64,000 nucleotides of DNA from the NCBI GenBank assembly GCA_947172415.1, contig OX359195.1, forward strand, positions 2,971,501 through 3,035,500, written 5' to 3'. This DNA is from Chondrosia reniformis. Lineage: Eukaryota; Porifera; Demospongiae; Chondrillida; Chondrillidae. The notes beneath the pieces are model-generated. The model saw only the letters and a program-made list of their open reading frames with translations. It was not told the DNA's origin and ran no database searches. Position 1 is the first letter of the stretch, and each line of letters begins with the position of its first letter. Made by a program: the position numbers and the translations under genes. Of this stretch, positions 44,181 to 57,530 are shown in pieces.

Positions 44181-45503
44181 GACAAGGTACAGGATGCTTA
44201 TTTAATCAACTCATATTACATCTGGCTCTTAGATAAATATTATTTATATTTTTGGGTGGAATATTCAACTAGAAGCTTCATGTCTAGCCAGCCTATCCTC
44301 AAAGTTGAGTCCAATTGTTTAGTGCATTGCATGCATGTACATACGTACATGTACGTGCATGTGTTAGTATCTGTGCATATTCTAATGCTCTCATATGTAC
44401 AGTATGTACTCTAGATTAGTTCTGTGTACTTGTAAATGTACTTTAGATTAGTTGTATCCTTACCTGTCTGTTTGTACATGTTGTATACTTAATAGCACAG
44501 TATTTGAATCTGACAAGTCTGGACATCTACAGCAACAGATATAAATGAATGTATACCTAACCTAAATAGTATATACCAATCATACATGTTCATGTGTATA
44601 TTCTTTAACTGCAAGGACTTGAAGGTGCTGTCATCTTGGAGTGCGATGAGCAATGTGAAGAAGATGAGTTTTTCAATCAAAGTAATGTTCTTACAGAATT
44701 ACTGAACACAAGGTATAAATGTACAATGCACTCACTTTACATTTTTTAAAAATCCATGCATCTTGTGTTCGTAAACAAATTCTTGTGGTTTCTTATAACA
44801 TTATGTAAATATTTATGCAAATAAGGGATGGGAATAGAAAAAATGGCAGGTGAGTCCCATAATCATGCATAAAGTGTTTAAGCTTAGAAATGTGTAAAAC
44901 TAACCAATTAATATAAATAATCGGGTTTGATATAAAATACAAATAACACAACAGATGCATATAATGTACAGTTGTATGTATAATTGGCGGAAGGCATGGC
45001 ATCACTGCATGTAATACTATATAGCTAAATTCTGCAGTTACTTGTTTGCTCATATAGCCAGTTTTACATGGTTCCCCAACAGAAGGTGGTATAGAGATTG
45101 AGGGAATGTATAACTAAGGTCAGGAGAAGCTAGGCACTCATTATTAATGAAATATGATATGTATTGCCATAATACTGTAGAGTTGGCTAGCTACGTATAT
45201 ATGCAACATGCACGTGTGAAAGGATGTGTAAGAGTGGTCATCTTTAATTAATCATGCATTTATTATAGTCAGCTTAATACAGGCAGCATGTTTAATACCT
45301 GACATATACCTACAAATCCATTGCAATATATATATTATGATCCAATTTCAATTACATTATAATCTAACCATCAAACTATCAGTTGAAAAACATATTGAAC
45401 TAAGTCATATTGCTGTAAATGCAAAAGGTTCTAGTGAAATGTAAATGTTGTATACAAAGAGGCAGTAATAAAACTAACTGTTTAGCATTGTTTAAATCCT
45501 TGA
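44181..45503. other. No gene supported
   Basis: AT-rich. A short acidic open stretch on the plus strand near 44615-44690 could be an isolated exon, but nothing confirms it. Confidence 0.4.
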
Positions 45504-48500
45504 CTAATTAGTTTGTAGAAGTTTCTCAATTAACTGTACACATTTCCTCACAACTTCCTCTTCTTCCATTTCATCTATGACTATTTGAAGAACATCCAGT
45601 AGTCCACCATCCATCATGACCTTAGCACTAGAATTACCTGGAAGGTCCAAAGTTTCAAATAGAAGGTCGATAATATCTCCTGACAAGATAACTTGTTTTT
45701 GTTGAAGTAAAGCACATAGTATGTTAACATCTTCTACTGATAGGTCAAAAGATTCTTCAATCTTCCTGTTTTTGCAAGACTTCAAGGAATTGCATAGTAT
45801 CATTAGAGTGAAAATCCTTTGATAAGTGCCATGTCTTTGCCTATAGGTTTCTAGCGAAGTTGCTAGTAATTCCATGAGATCTAAAGGGTATGACTCAAAT
45901 GTGCCTTCCTGCTTAATAAACTTTAGTAACATGATTAGCACCACCGTCATCTTGGTGTCTGGAGGCTATATATATATATAGAAAGTAAACACACATGCAA
46001 CATTAATGGTGTATAATATATATGTGTGTTGTCAATGAATTAATGCCAAACAGCAAAGTTGTATATATGACATTATAATACCAATTGCCATGGTAACAAG
46101 ATAATGGGTGCATTGTCTACCTTAGAGAGTGTGAATTACTTATCAACAGGATATATAGCATGAACAAGGAAGTGAAGAAATCTGATGCATTCATTTTCTT
46201 AGTTGTCGATGATTCTTTTAGTCCTGGAAGCAAATTTCATGAATATAGGGTATACAGTTACAGCCCATCACCTCAGACTTCACCCACAATATAATTTCAG
46301 TCTTGGCTTCATATTATATTGCAGCTGTATGTAGTCCTCACCTCTAGGCTATAACCATTACATACATATATATACCCTTCAAAGTATAGGCACATTAATG
46401 CATCACACTGCATTATGAAACATGCACTACATACTTTGTAAGTTGCTAGTTCAGCTACTGAATTTATCAGTTTTTGGAGATCAATCTTTGTGTTCAGTGA
46501 CACAGTAAGTGGAGTGCACCAGTGATGCACAACTTGCTCCTTAGTTATCTCACCCTCTACCAATTCAGGAGGTGGCAATCCTATATATGTATGTATTATA
46601 TATAGGCAACACAATTATTGAGCCAGCCAACACTATCTGTGTGTATACCATATTCGTGGAATGTTTGCGAGACAAATTTTCAGGAATTTAGTGAATGATC
46701 TCCCATGCACAAACATTTATTTCACGAACATTTATTTCAGGAACATTTCCATTATATATACATTGGCTTATTAATAATCAAGCCCATTTGCGAAAATAAA
46801 AACAGGAAATTTTAGTTCAACTGAATTTTGTCTCGCAAACATTTCCATGCATACTGTATCTATGTATACACACTATATAATGCAGTTTAATTCTATATAA
46901 TAACTGTAACCTCTCTCATTATATATACCTCCTATATAGGTAGACCCAATTTTACAAAAATGCACGTAATGAACTCTACACAATTATTTTTCATGGAATT
47001 TGAACACAACTTCTACATGCAGTTCACAGAGGGGCAATTATCTATTAGTAAACAGAGCTTAGAAAACTATATATAACCATTTGATGGATATATATATAAT
47101 AAAATATATATACAAATAAAGATATACCTGGAAGCATCTTTTGTAGTTTTTTATAAGTTTTTGCACCTAATGCACTGGAATTACTGTGGGTTGAAGTCAT
47201 GATAACTGGAGCAGGTGTGTTGCCAGATTTCACTCTTTCTTCAGTTCTTTCTGAGGGCTGATTTTTTGAATTACCTGTAAAAGCCAAAATTCAACTTTTA
47301 GCCATAAAACCAACTACAACTATGTAACTTGAGACAATAACTGTACATGTGTTCACTATATATACATATTACATATATATATGCTGAATTGAATTATATA
47401 CATATTAAATGCCATAAAATATATAACACTATGTATACGAGGATCTAAATGTACATGTATATACAGATGTATGAAAATGAATCACATTACATAATTGAAA
47501 GATCTTTATGATCACATGACTGAGAATTTTCATAAATTGAAGTTGTCATACACTCATATAACGTTACATTACACATACGTATGTATACTGAATGATTAGC
47601 CTAAACATAAAAAAATTATAGATAGAACTCATTGGTTCTCTGATTACTTTCTCTTTGGAAGTTATGAGTGGAAGAGCCACTTAATGAAATAGCCAGATTG
47701 CAGTATTCATAGCAACTGGCTGTATAGTGTTACTAGTGTAACAGAAGATATACAAGACCACAATATACATTAGCCATGCATTTCCATATATTTCGAGCCC
47801 TGTCTCTTGTGTTTCAGGTCTGCAGACATCTTCGGTTTTCAACATAGTTGTCTAATTACAAGTACACACAGGAGTTGAGACGGCGCATTAAAAGGTCATA
47901 TACAGGGACTTTTCCTATATATGCCCTATATCATTGATTCACAGGTTTTCGTAATATATTTTGTATTGACGAAAAAGACTTCGTTTTGTTTATAAAAACG
48001 TTACGTTTTGTAAGATGTATACAGTATAAAGCTATATCTCTGATACACTACGTATTACTATCATAAATGTCTACTTACTATCATTACTATTTGATTCTCG
48101 AAGAAGACATTCAAACAGGATTCCAACTTTCTCAATGATGCAGTCTTCATCAATGATTGCTATTGCTTGCTCAAGGGCACCTAGCATACCAGGTACACAT
48201 AACAACTTTACATTTTCTGGTATTTTTACTAGGTCTGCCAGAAAGTCAATGACAGGAACTGCAATAACTTTATCCCCATAGCCAAGAAGTTCCTAAAGGT
48301 TACAAATGTCCTCCTTTACTAAATCCATGCTACTGCTATTTAATTGTTTTCCCTTAAATAAAACACATTTTGAGGAAAGGTTAAGAGTCATTAAAGCAAA
48401 GATTCTATGTAAGCTTGGGTGTGACAATGAGTACTGCAACAACTGCTCCAATAAATTAGGATCACAATGTTCTTGTAGAATTTCAAATTGGATACATTTG

Positions 48501-49240
48501 AAAAGGAGTAATACAAATACATTCATCAAAATTTCTGATGCCTACATACAATGAATAAATGGATTAAAATACTAACAGACAGTATAATACTGATGTACGT
48601 ACATTGATACTCACATGCACCTTATTTACCTTCCAACACTCAGTACATTAATCATGAAGCAAGAATGCACATAATTGACTAGTAACTATGAAACTGAATA
48701 CTTAAAATCAGTGATCTGTCACAGAACTATAGACACCTTACATATCATCCTTGCACTTCAATATATCTATATATCCATACATTAAGGAGAAGTCTTTGTG
48801 GTCAGGCTATGGATTTTTGTATTTTACCTCTGTGTATATACGTATACACAGAAAGTGATTATAGCCTATCACATGATCACTGTTATGTTTTGTTGCTTTT
48901 TCCTGTAGGTAATCACTGCAAGCAGTGCCATGATTCCTACTTTACCTTTTGTGTTGTTTTTATTTAGTATTTAAACATGGTTCTAGAGAGGGAGCTACGT
49001 ATACAGAGTGCTATATAATATCTCTAACTTTCATAAGTAATTTATCAAGCATATAATTAATACAATTAGAACAAACCAGATTTTTTTAAGAACTCACGTT
49101 TTCACCTTCGGAAACTTGCAGAAGTATTCCTAGCAGCACATTAAATATGTCAAATAGTTGAGATTCAGGTAAACACAGGTTTAACCAAACCAGTTTGATG
49201 TACCCTTTTGTATCATGGACTTCTCTGCAGCTAGGTAGGC
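45504..49240 (-). pseudogene. Helical-repeat part: duplicated exon set
   Basis: The first set is the end of the second exon plus 49240-49098 and 48541-48079. The second set is 47274-47128, 46580-46435 and 45965-45504. Matches between sets include LRQLIPGLPS / LQKMLPGLPP and HPSLHRIFALMTL / HGTYQRIFTLMIL, and both end in a similar acidic helix (AIIDEDCIIEKVGILFECLL / IDEMEEEEVVRKCVQLIEKL). Splice phases are the same in both. TAG at 48293-48295 replaces a codon that is Cys in the second set. The ORF ends at 45504. Confidence 0.6.
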
Positions 49241-49312
49241 CTGAAATAGATTATTCAAATGTAAGTCAAGGTATACTGTTTATAGCCATTGCATATGCAT
49301 GCAATATCTTAC

Positions 49313-50004
49313 CAGGAATAAGTTGCCTCAAACTCTCATAAACCCCTTCTATTGAAGAGTCAGTGGCATTAACTGAAGGAGAGGCAGGTTGTGTGGACCT
49401 TTGGTTACCATTTAAACTGTGCATAAAGTTGTCAGCCATAGGAAAACCAATTGTTTCTGTTACCATTGTTTGTGACATAGCATCAGGAAGTGATTTTTGT
49501 CACACTACAATACGAAATCCTTCTTGAATAAATTGATGCAAAACTTGCTCTTTCTTCAAATTATTAATTTGAATATGACCTGCAGGGCAATCTGCATGAG
49601 GAAGTGGACAATCTGGACTAGCATCTCTATTAAGAAATATTTCAGCACATTGCTGAGAGAAGAGTGTTCAGCATAAAAAGATGCAATAATGTCTTCCTTG
49701 AGGATATTTTGGAGAAGAGTAGCCCTTTCTGACACCGACCTTGAATCTTAAACCCATGCCTTCACCAGACATAACAACCACTTCTGTGTGTCCATCGGGA
49801 ATGTTTGGTGTGTTAGAATGTGACCTATTTGTTGCAAGAGCTTTAACAGTTATTGAATTGTTACTTTCCATTAACAAATTTTGACAAGACTGGCCACAAA
49901 ATTTCACTTGAATTCCATCAATTGTAATTGGTTTTGTCATTACTGATGCTCTTGACAAACAGTTTTCACATCTCTTAGAGCAATACCAGCAACAATGAAA
50001 AGTT
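49313..50004 (-). pseudogene. Second exon: cysteine clusters with two in-frame TGA codons
   Basis: Reads CCWYCSKRCENCL, then FCGQSCQNLLM, a spacer, and PDCPLPHADCPAGH. These are likely zinc-binding clusters. One frame runs through all 692 bases, apart from TGA at 49668-49670 (between HYCIFLC and TLFSQQC) and at 49500-49502 (between FRIVV and QKSLPDAM). Ends LRQLIP|G in phase 1. Confidence 0.55.
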
Positions 50005-50310
50005 CTACACTTCATAAAAGTGGGGACCCAAAAGTACTAAGAATTGATAAATAAAGAATCTTTAAAATATTCATGTACAGTATAAACCACTTAAACATTT
50101 TTATGTTGTACCCACATGAGTGTTTGCATATCTATAAATACGTATATGCATGCATTATGGCCACAGATATGGTAATTTATGCATTTTGTGAATGATACAT
50201 ATACAGGACTTCAAATGGTCGTCAGCCAGTTAAGCATTTCTATACACTACTATATAATAAGAAGAATGTGTGTTTATACAAGGAACTATATATTCACCCA
50301 TTATGAAGCC

Positions 50311-50475
50311 TGCAAATGATAAACACTACTGGATATTATGCCAACCAGTGATGACCTCCCAGTCATCCAATGATGGCAAAAATCATCAATGAACCACAAA
50401 GCGAAGCCAACCAGCCAAGTAGATGGTTGTTGCTTGGTTGGTTGGTGTAATATCCAGTGGTGTTTATTATTTGCA
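50311..50475. mobile_element. 165-bp MITE with about 35-bp inverted ends
   Basis: Left end TGCAAATGATAAACACTACT, with GGATATTATGCCAACCA. The right end is the near-exact reverse complement, ending ATTATTTGCA. It lies in an intron of the broken zinc-cluster gene. No coding capacity. Confidence 0.7.
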
Positions 50476-50713
50476 ATTATAGCCCAGCTCAGGTTTACAT
50501 GCAATAAACTCCCCTTTTCAATATGAATCCTATTTGAAATATCTTATACATACAAGAAGGTAAAGTAATTGAATTCTATAAGCTAGATGTCCACTGAAGA
50601 GGGTAATTGTTTACAGAAGATCTAGAATTTTCCGATTTACGTATTGACAGACTTTGTATATATATATATATATATAACAAAAAGGTGTACACTATGCAGT
50701 AGTTAGGGTTTAC

Positions 50714-52372
50714 CTGTGCTTATAATGATACATCAGTGATTGAAGATTGACAAACCCTCTAGACTGAAGTATTACAGGAAGATTACTTAAAATGGAGTCT
50801 TTCAAACGATTCACTAAAAGCAAAAAAGTTGAATATCCCTCAAGTGTAGTATCACAAATTATGTCATCAACTTGGCCAGATGGTGTTAGAAAAAATCTAG
50901 CTGCAAAGACATTCCTTAAATTGGATTGATAATGAATAACAAATGGTCTTAAGGAACCCTTTGCTTATCTAGCACACCTATGAAGGCAACACTTGTATCA
51001 TCACTATCTGGTGTGCTATAGTGAAGTAAAAGGTGATAATTAGGTGGCATAGATACAACTGCATCTTCTTCTATTATGATAAACTGCTCAGGGAGCAAAT
51101 TCAGTACTGCTTTTGATTCACTTTCACATTGGTCAGCAAATATAAGTTGATCTTTTTCTGTATCTTCTACAATTTAACAGCTTCTAGTTTCTGCATTTTG
51201 GCTTCAGTTTTGGCTGTTGGCATAGCTTTTGGTTCTTTTTCTTTCTTGTGAAATAATGACTTAAGAGTTTCACGTCTAAAGTCTGAAGACTGCTGGCAGA
51301 ACATCTGCCATACTCCTTTAGGAAGGATTCTATCTGATTCCTTAGGAATAATACATTTTCCCTTTATTGGAGAAACCTTATGACAGTTTTGCTCCAAGTC
51401 AATTGAAGGAAACTCAATTGGCACCAAAATATTAATGATACCTATATGTGCTACTAAAAATTGAGCCACTTGAGGTGGACTTTTCAGTCCATCATTGAGC
51501 TTAATATCATCACAAAAGAAGGAGGCAGGACAGATTAAGACCTGATTGAGCATCCTATCCTTATATTCATTAGGTACACTTGTAGGATTGAACAGCAAAT
51601 ACAAGTCAGGCAGTTCAGTTGAGTCTGCCTTGATCTCTCCTAAAAGGAATTTCCTACATTTAATAAAAAAGTTGAAAACTTTCTGGCTTTCCATATAAGA
51701 AGGTATTCCAGTGATAACACCAACTGCTCTGAATAGGGTACTTATACAAAAATGGTATAGCCACGATTCATACTCCAGAATATACTCTTTTTTAAGACAG
51801 TCAACATCTTTGTGATTATATATTTTCAGGAAAAAATTAGTTAGAAACTTCTCTCCCCCTTCATTAAAGACACCTTCACAACTCTTACAGAAGGTAAAAA
51901 AGGCAAATTCATTGGGGGAACGAAATTTAAAGCGCCTTTTCATAGGTACATTTATATCCTTAAGACATCTTTTAGTAATGGTTTCACCCATTGAATCTGA
52001 AAAGAAGGTTAAAACAGATTTAGGTACAACATGGCTATGCTGAAGAGCTGCAGGACATTGTAAACACAATAGACAATGCTGCATTTTAGCTAATTTTTCT
52101 GTGGCTTCTCGTGCAAGATCTGTCATTGCTATATTAAAAAACTGTGAAGCTTCTGAATCAAAGCATCTATCCTTAGTGTAAGGCTCCATAGACTTAATAG
52201 AATCTCTTGCAATAGAGTAGCAGCTATCATGTAGCTGTACAAATTCTTCATCTTGATAAGGCCTCATGGAGAGCAAATTTTGCTGCCTCCTATAATCCTT
52301 GAATTGAAATTTTCCAAGGATGACAGTAGAGGCTACTAATATACTCAATACATCAAAAGAAAGGATACAACC
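50714..52372 (-). pseudogene. First exon: HNH-like Cys/His domain protein
   Basis: About 390 codons are open from 52348 (in-frame ATG at 52267). The cluster CLLCLQC...HSHVVPKSVL...FCKSCEGVFNEGGE resembles HNH-type zinc-binding folds, which have a CxxC pair, a His before a VVPK turn and a second CxxC. The nuclease role is not shown. After the stop near 51167 the coding sense continues in another frame (FADQCESESKAVLNLLPEQF) and then a third (LTPSGQVDDIICDTTLEG). A perfect donor CACAG|GTAAAC follows at 50714. Confidence 0.55.
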
Positions 52373-52638
52373 CTGTCAATAATTCAGCACATTTAGCAGT
52401 AGCTGAGGAAATGTCAAGGTATGTAAATATAATATGAATGATGTATATATGAGGCCAAGTATAATCCATGACTTCAGATACAAGTGGCATAATATAATTT
52501 ACATATATACATATGTTTCAAGCCTCTTGATTTCAGATAATCTGCTTGACTTTTTAATTAGCTATTACTCATCCATGGGCATGCCATAATCTTAAAATTT
52601 GCGTATAACAGAAATATTTGAATACATACATATATATA

Positions 52639-55600
52639 CTATAAATAATCTTCAAACACATGTCTCAATGCTTCCTCAGTTCTCCTATGGTTTTCAGGAT
52701 GGACAATTAAACTTGACACTGTCTTTGCAATACAATGTCTAACATTAGCGACATTTTCACTAGTTTCTGTTAATCTGAAATTAAGCAAACCAGTAGATGG
52801 TCTTCTAATGAAAGATCTGCATAAATTAAGAGTAAGAGAAAAGCTGTTTCACCATTATAAGCCAATGCAGAAGCCCATTAAAAGGTAAGGTGTGGTAAAC
52901 ATAGGTATGTATGCAACTGTGTAATTTGAGAGCAATTACAAAGACTAGTCAACTTAGGAAACATGGTCATGAAAAACATAAAAGGACCCCAAACTGCACT
53001 AGAGGGTGTAGTCTTAAAGAAATTATTTCATTCCTGTAATACTCATAATGTCCATTTTACTTATAAAACATTATCTCGACATCACCAAAGGAAACCAACT
53101 TCGTTGCATTAGCTTCATAGCAGTCAATTCTTCGATATGTAGCCAGAAAACAATCCAGTGCTTCTTTAGAGGTTATAGAAGAATGAACCATGCTGAACTC
53201 TTTGAACACAACCTATTATGGAAATTGTAGGAACTAATTACATACTGAAGTGATAGGTGGTTGATTTATGGTGTACATACAAATTTTAATACAATGTGAT
53301 TCAGCATATTCAAGGTCTTAAAATATTACATAATCAACAGAAACCATGTGAAAGTGTCCAAATATCTGTCTGTTTGATCTGCTCAAGGAACTACACATTA
53401 TCACTACGCAGTAGCCCAAAAAACAATTATACCAACAAAATGAGCAATGTTTACAACCACTACCATTTTGAAGACACTCCTTGCTGTGCGTCAACATTCA
53501 GCAAGGTTATTGGTACATTAATAAGAAGGAGAGATATACAGCAGTTAGTAACCCTTATCATTGTAGCCAATATGGGGTAACCAATGAACATTATTAAAAA
53601 GGCACATTCAGTAGCTATAGGCATTGAACTACTGTGTCATCCCATATTAAGTATGCATGCATTATAGGCCCTTGTAAATGCTGTTTACCTGACCTCAAGA
53701 TACCAGTCAAAATCTTCCTTTGTTTTGATCATAAACATCAGCTCATCAAGTGTGTCCTTATTTGGCATGTGACCCTATGTATAGTCAGAGAACCACATGT
53801 AGCCATTCTCAAATAATAAGGAAACCATAAACACAACAAGCACTTGCTGGGAAGCAAACTAGTTACAAAACAATGCTGCATTCATGAATTCCAACCTACA
53901 TACAAACTACGTAAGTAAGTACAAACATTAACTAGGAATGATTTACTTTATCAAATAAGCTGATGAACAAGCTAAACACAGCCAATTTCCAATGGGAAGG
54001 GCCACCTTTACCTACAATGGTCCTGACTACCATCAAACACATGATACCTGGGTAAACCTAGGAATAATTCTAGTGATAATCAACCATAGGTATATTTTCA
54101 TGAAGGAGAGATAATGTGTACTATGCAAATAAAGTAATAAGAGAATCGAAGTTGCTAACACTTATTAATAGTTTAGTAAGTTTAATACTACAAAAGAGTT
54201 CAATTAATAGATTATCAACCCTTGATTAAATAACAACTTATATACAGTGGGCATTGGCATTTTTTTAATAAACTATAACATACAGTTGCATGTTAACAAT
54301 ACCTGTCTTATTAACTGCCTCAGTATTTCTATTGCTAAATGTTTTGCCTTCAAAAGACTGCATCCTTTAATAAGCCAGTTGTATCGTTTAAGAGTTATAT
54401 CTATGTGTAAAAATTGTAGATAACACATACGTACAAAACTTTATATACAAATCACATTTATGTAGGTACAGTAGGTACATTTTATAGAGTGATAACTACA
54501 TACAAAGGAGACTAATACATCTAAAACCTAGGTCTTACACTTTGATAATCATCATTTCAAAATTATGTAAGACTCCAGAGTGTGTAGTGACTTTATATTA
54601 ATTTCAAAATTAAGCATATACGTAGTAGTATAACAAACTCATTAAACAAGGGTACAAGTACTTGGACCTTTATATGTTTAAAAACATCTCTGGAATCACC
54701 TGGCTTTAGTTAGAATAAAACATAATAAAAAGTAACTTGTACATTTAAGGAAATTTTTGTGCATATTGTCTCATTGTCACCTTTTTAGAATCTTCATGAA
54801 AGCTTTCAGGAGTAAATTATCTTAACCCAAAGATATGGAAATAGTCCCACAAAGCGGAAAAAGGACATGATTGCTTTTTATCAAACGCAACAGAAATAAA
54901 ATCATATTGCTGTGATATTTAACAGCTTTAACACAGCTTTTGCATGAATTTATGTACCTTTCAAATATTTAAACCTCCAGTTTTAGCAAATACACTAATA
55001 AAGTCAGTCTTTTGACAAACTTCTATAGACAGTTTAAGTATGTACGTATGTAGTCAAAGTTTGTAATAATCACATTTCATTTCCAAAATGTTACTATGTA
55101 GTATCAATGCTTAGAAGGGTGTCATTATTATTATTATTATCATAAAGAGCCAATTCTAATATCCCTTCTACAACTATTTGTATGTATATGTTTAGTCCAC
55201 AAATGATTCAAACATTCTGTTCATGCAGATACACTTATATTCCTCGTTAAATTTTAGCTTATGGGGGAAAAGAACACTTACATCTTTAACATTGCAACAC
55301 AGACTAAGTGACAGCTTCAATAACATGCTGTAAATTCACTCACATTTATTATGGCTTCCCCTTCTAAGAACCTGTTGTACCTGTAAGTAAAATAGTGGTA
55401 ATATCTATGCTGCTACTCTACATACTCTTAACGTTTCCTTCAAAAGAGAACTAACTACTGTATTAGTTTAAAAAAACACAATACGTTTGATTCAGAATTA
55501 CAATCTTAAGCTACTCATGCAAACAAAAGGACTTCCAGGCTCCATAATTGGTCATCAGTGAACCTTCCGACTATACAGCTATAGTTTCTCAACCAGAAAT

Positions 55601-55800
55601 TACAGCCATGTAAATGGAATTTATACAGTATATGTGTAAGTACACTAGTATGGTCCTTACTACTTTATATGGTAGGGCTATATGCACAGTTTTACATACC
55701 ATGGATTCAAATTCTTTCCTGTCCTGTGATATTGTTAGCACTTTAGTATAAGCTATGACAGCCCAAAGAGGTGGGTTGTAATTGCAGCATTTAAGTGTGG
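52639..55800 (-). CDS. Six exons of a helical, possibly PPR-like protein (5' end not found)
   Basis: Exons on the minus strand: 55800-55700, 55380-55344, 54400-54303, 53774-53689, 53192-53061, 52816-52639 (stop TAG at 52639-52641). Phases 1-0, 0-1, 1-0, 0-2, 2-2 and 2-end fit without any in-frame stop over about 210 codons. Each acceptor follows a suitable tract. The segment YNWLIKGCSLLKAKHLAIEI, with LRQLIRQGHMPNKDTLDELM after it, has the helix-turn-helix look of pentatricopeptide repeats (a GxxPN turn), found in organellar RNA-binding proteins. The family call is tentative. Introns contain no recognised element. Upstream exons and the start codon were not found. Confidence 0.6.
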
Positions 55801-56002
55801 CTAATAAAGAAAATATGCACTGCAGTTATTGAGAGGCAATTTGAAATTACACAGTCTGCTACATGAAAAATAAAATCCAACCAAGTGCTGTTGGTCACAG
55901 AAAACTTATGCATGCATTTACACGTTTTACATGTGAGTGAGCTACAATTAGCATGTTGACTAGTATATTTCATTAATTGTAGCTATGTTATATCTTATGT
56001 AG
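55801..56002. other. No gene recognised
   Basis: Short spacer between the minus-strand PPR-like exons and the plus-strand gene fragment. The start of the former may lie here or beyond. Confidence 0.4.
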
Positions 56003-56749
56003 GTGTAGATGATCTCCAAAAGAAAACAAGCAGTGCTCTTAACAGTTTGAAATCTCTTAAAGAGCATTTATTTGAAAAGACAAAGGTGAGTGTGGCTGCT
56101 CAACACAGAAGAAACTTTGCTCCCTACATGGGAAAGGGGAAGCAGCGAGCCCGAATTAGCAAGCATCCATCACCACCTCCACCTAAACGCACACAATGGA
56201 CACATAAATTTATGTGTGTTGCAAGCTGCATAAGTGATACAATTCCTAGAAAAGGAATAGAGTGAAAACAATTGTTGGAAGCTGGGCTGTGGGAAAAAAC
56301 GCTTACATTCCCAGATTTAGATTGCACATCAGAGGCATACCACGAAAAGATAACGGAAGCATACCCACAACTGAAGGATGTTGGGGGTATGAACTAATGA
56401 AATGTATTCCCAACAGTAATCAGTTGGAATGCCTACCTTCACCTGCTTTTCTGTCACCTCATGCAACACAAGAATATGTAGGGAGGTCTAAGGTTTATAT
56501 TAGACCAATTCAGAAAGATTTGAATCTTACCCCAACAGCAGTTGCAATCAACACTGATGATGCCCTTGCAAGTGTATGTCAACTCTGCATATTTACTGAT
56601 GAAATTATATTTAGCAATTAAGAATATATTTGCATGCCAATCCTTTTTTGAATTTATAGGTCCGTGAAACCTGTCATACATGTGGTGAAGATGTTCCTGT
56701 TGCTCAACTCAGAGAACATGTGACATTACATGGTTTCTTTCAAATCTAG
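56003..56749 (+). pseudogene. Uncharacterised animal gene family with C-terminal zinc finger, broken
   Basis: The exon begins after ATGTAG at 56003 (VDDLQKKTSSALNSLKSLKE). Then come a basic stretch (MGKGKQRARISKHPSPPPPK), AGLWEKTLTFPDLDC, GYELMKCIPNSNQLE and SKVYIRPIQKDL. After a donor near 56570 and acceptor near 56659, a finger follows (CHTCGEDVPVAQLREHVTLH) with stop at 56747-56749. I associate this layout with animal proteins that often continue into HECT-like domains, though that is memory of similar sequences only. Breaks: TGA at 56263-56265 and a one-base frame change near 56388. Confidence 0.5.
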
Positions 56750-57011
56750 CTACTTTTTAGCTATTTAGTAGGCTGATGACATTACAGTCACTGTTGATCT
56801 AGTTATGCATTTTAGCTATAGATTATTTTACCATTTGAACTTGACATTTCTGATTTTTCCGAACAGTATAACTTGACATTTAATTAACATATTAACATTT
56901 CAGTTACATTATTTTAATTCATTCAATATTGATTACAATCAATTGATCTTACAATGAGCAGATTCATGAATGCAAAAAGGATTTGGAATTATTATGATTC
57001 ATCACCACACA
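56750..57011. other. No gene recognised
   Basis: AT-rich spacer between two converging gene fragments. Confidence 0.5.
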
Positions 57012-57530
57012 TTATTGAACTCCAATAGGATCAACCCTCATAATGCTTTCCCTAACTCTTCTTCTTGGAACACGTAGTCCACATGATCGTAGGTATCCCA
57101 TAATAATGTGCTGTCCACTAATAGGGTGTTCATCAATAAATTTTGATACCGTCATATCTAATTCTGCATCATTTACTGGATTCCATTGTACCTGAGTCAG
57201 TCCAAATTCAATTAATCATCTTATTACAATTTTAGATGAGCAGCCGAGCAATTTCAAAATGCCAGTAAGAGAGAACTGAGCATCCAACAGCTCAAGCATT
57301 TGCCCTTCAGTAATATCTAATTTGGGCCTTCCTCTTGCAAATGGGAGCTTACATCTTTGGTGTTCTTCAAAAATAGCTTCTAGTTTAGCAACAATAGTCC
57401 TAACAGAATCAAGTATGTCAGTGATTGTTGAACTAATAACAACATCTATATCTGGTAGATCTGTAATGACACAGCCCAGCAAAGCACTATAGGCTAGTAT
57501 GACTTCAACTAATAAGAGTAGTTCTTCCAA
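57012..57530 (-). pseudogene. HTH integrase-like transposon protein, N-terminal part
   Basis: Minus strand. A helical front is followed by RGRPKLDITEGQMLELL and AQFSLTGILKLLG (a helix-turn-helix). After an in-frame TGA at 57216-57218 it continues LIEFGLTQVQWNPVND, ISGQHIIMGYLRSCGLRVPR and RRVRESIMRVDPIGVQ, then stops. This matches the DNA-binding front of a widespread animal integrase-type transposase family (possibly IS3EU-like). The catalytic domain is absent. Confidence 0.6.

Larger units (their letters stand above)
45504..52372 (-). pseudogene. Seven-exon zinc-cluster and helical-repeat gene, broken copy
   Basis: Exons on the minus strand: 52372-50714, 50004-49313, 49240-49098, 48541-48079, 47274-47128, 46580-46435, 45965-45504. 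All splice sites are GT-AG and phases match from exon to exon. The front carries a Cys/His cluster, the second exon further cysteine clusters, and the rest is helical, resembling HEAT/ARM-like repeats. The part from LRQLIPG to the end is two copies of one exon triplet. Breaks: frameshifts near 51170 and 50965, TGA at 49668-49670 and 49500-49502, TAG at 48293-48295. I do not recognise the family. Either a recent pseudogene or a low-quality assembly stretch. Confidence 0.65.

Noticed and set aside
49500..49670. In-frame TGA codons read as selenocysteine
   Set aside because: The same gene also has a TAG and two frameshifts, and I saw no SECIS-like structure. Decay explains it more simply.
53296..53816. 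Plus-strand ORFs 53296-53580 and 53634-53816
   Set aside because: The second is antisense to a phase-matched minus-strand exon (53774-53689). The first has no features.
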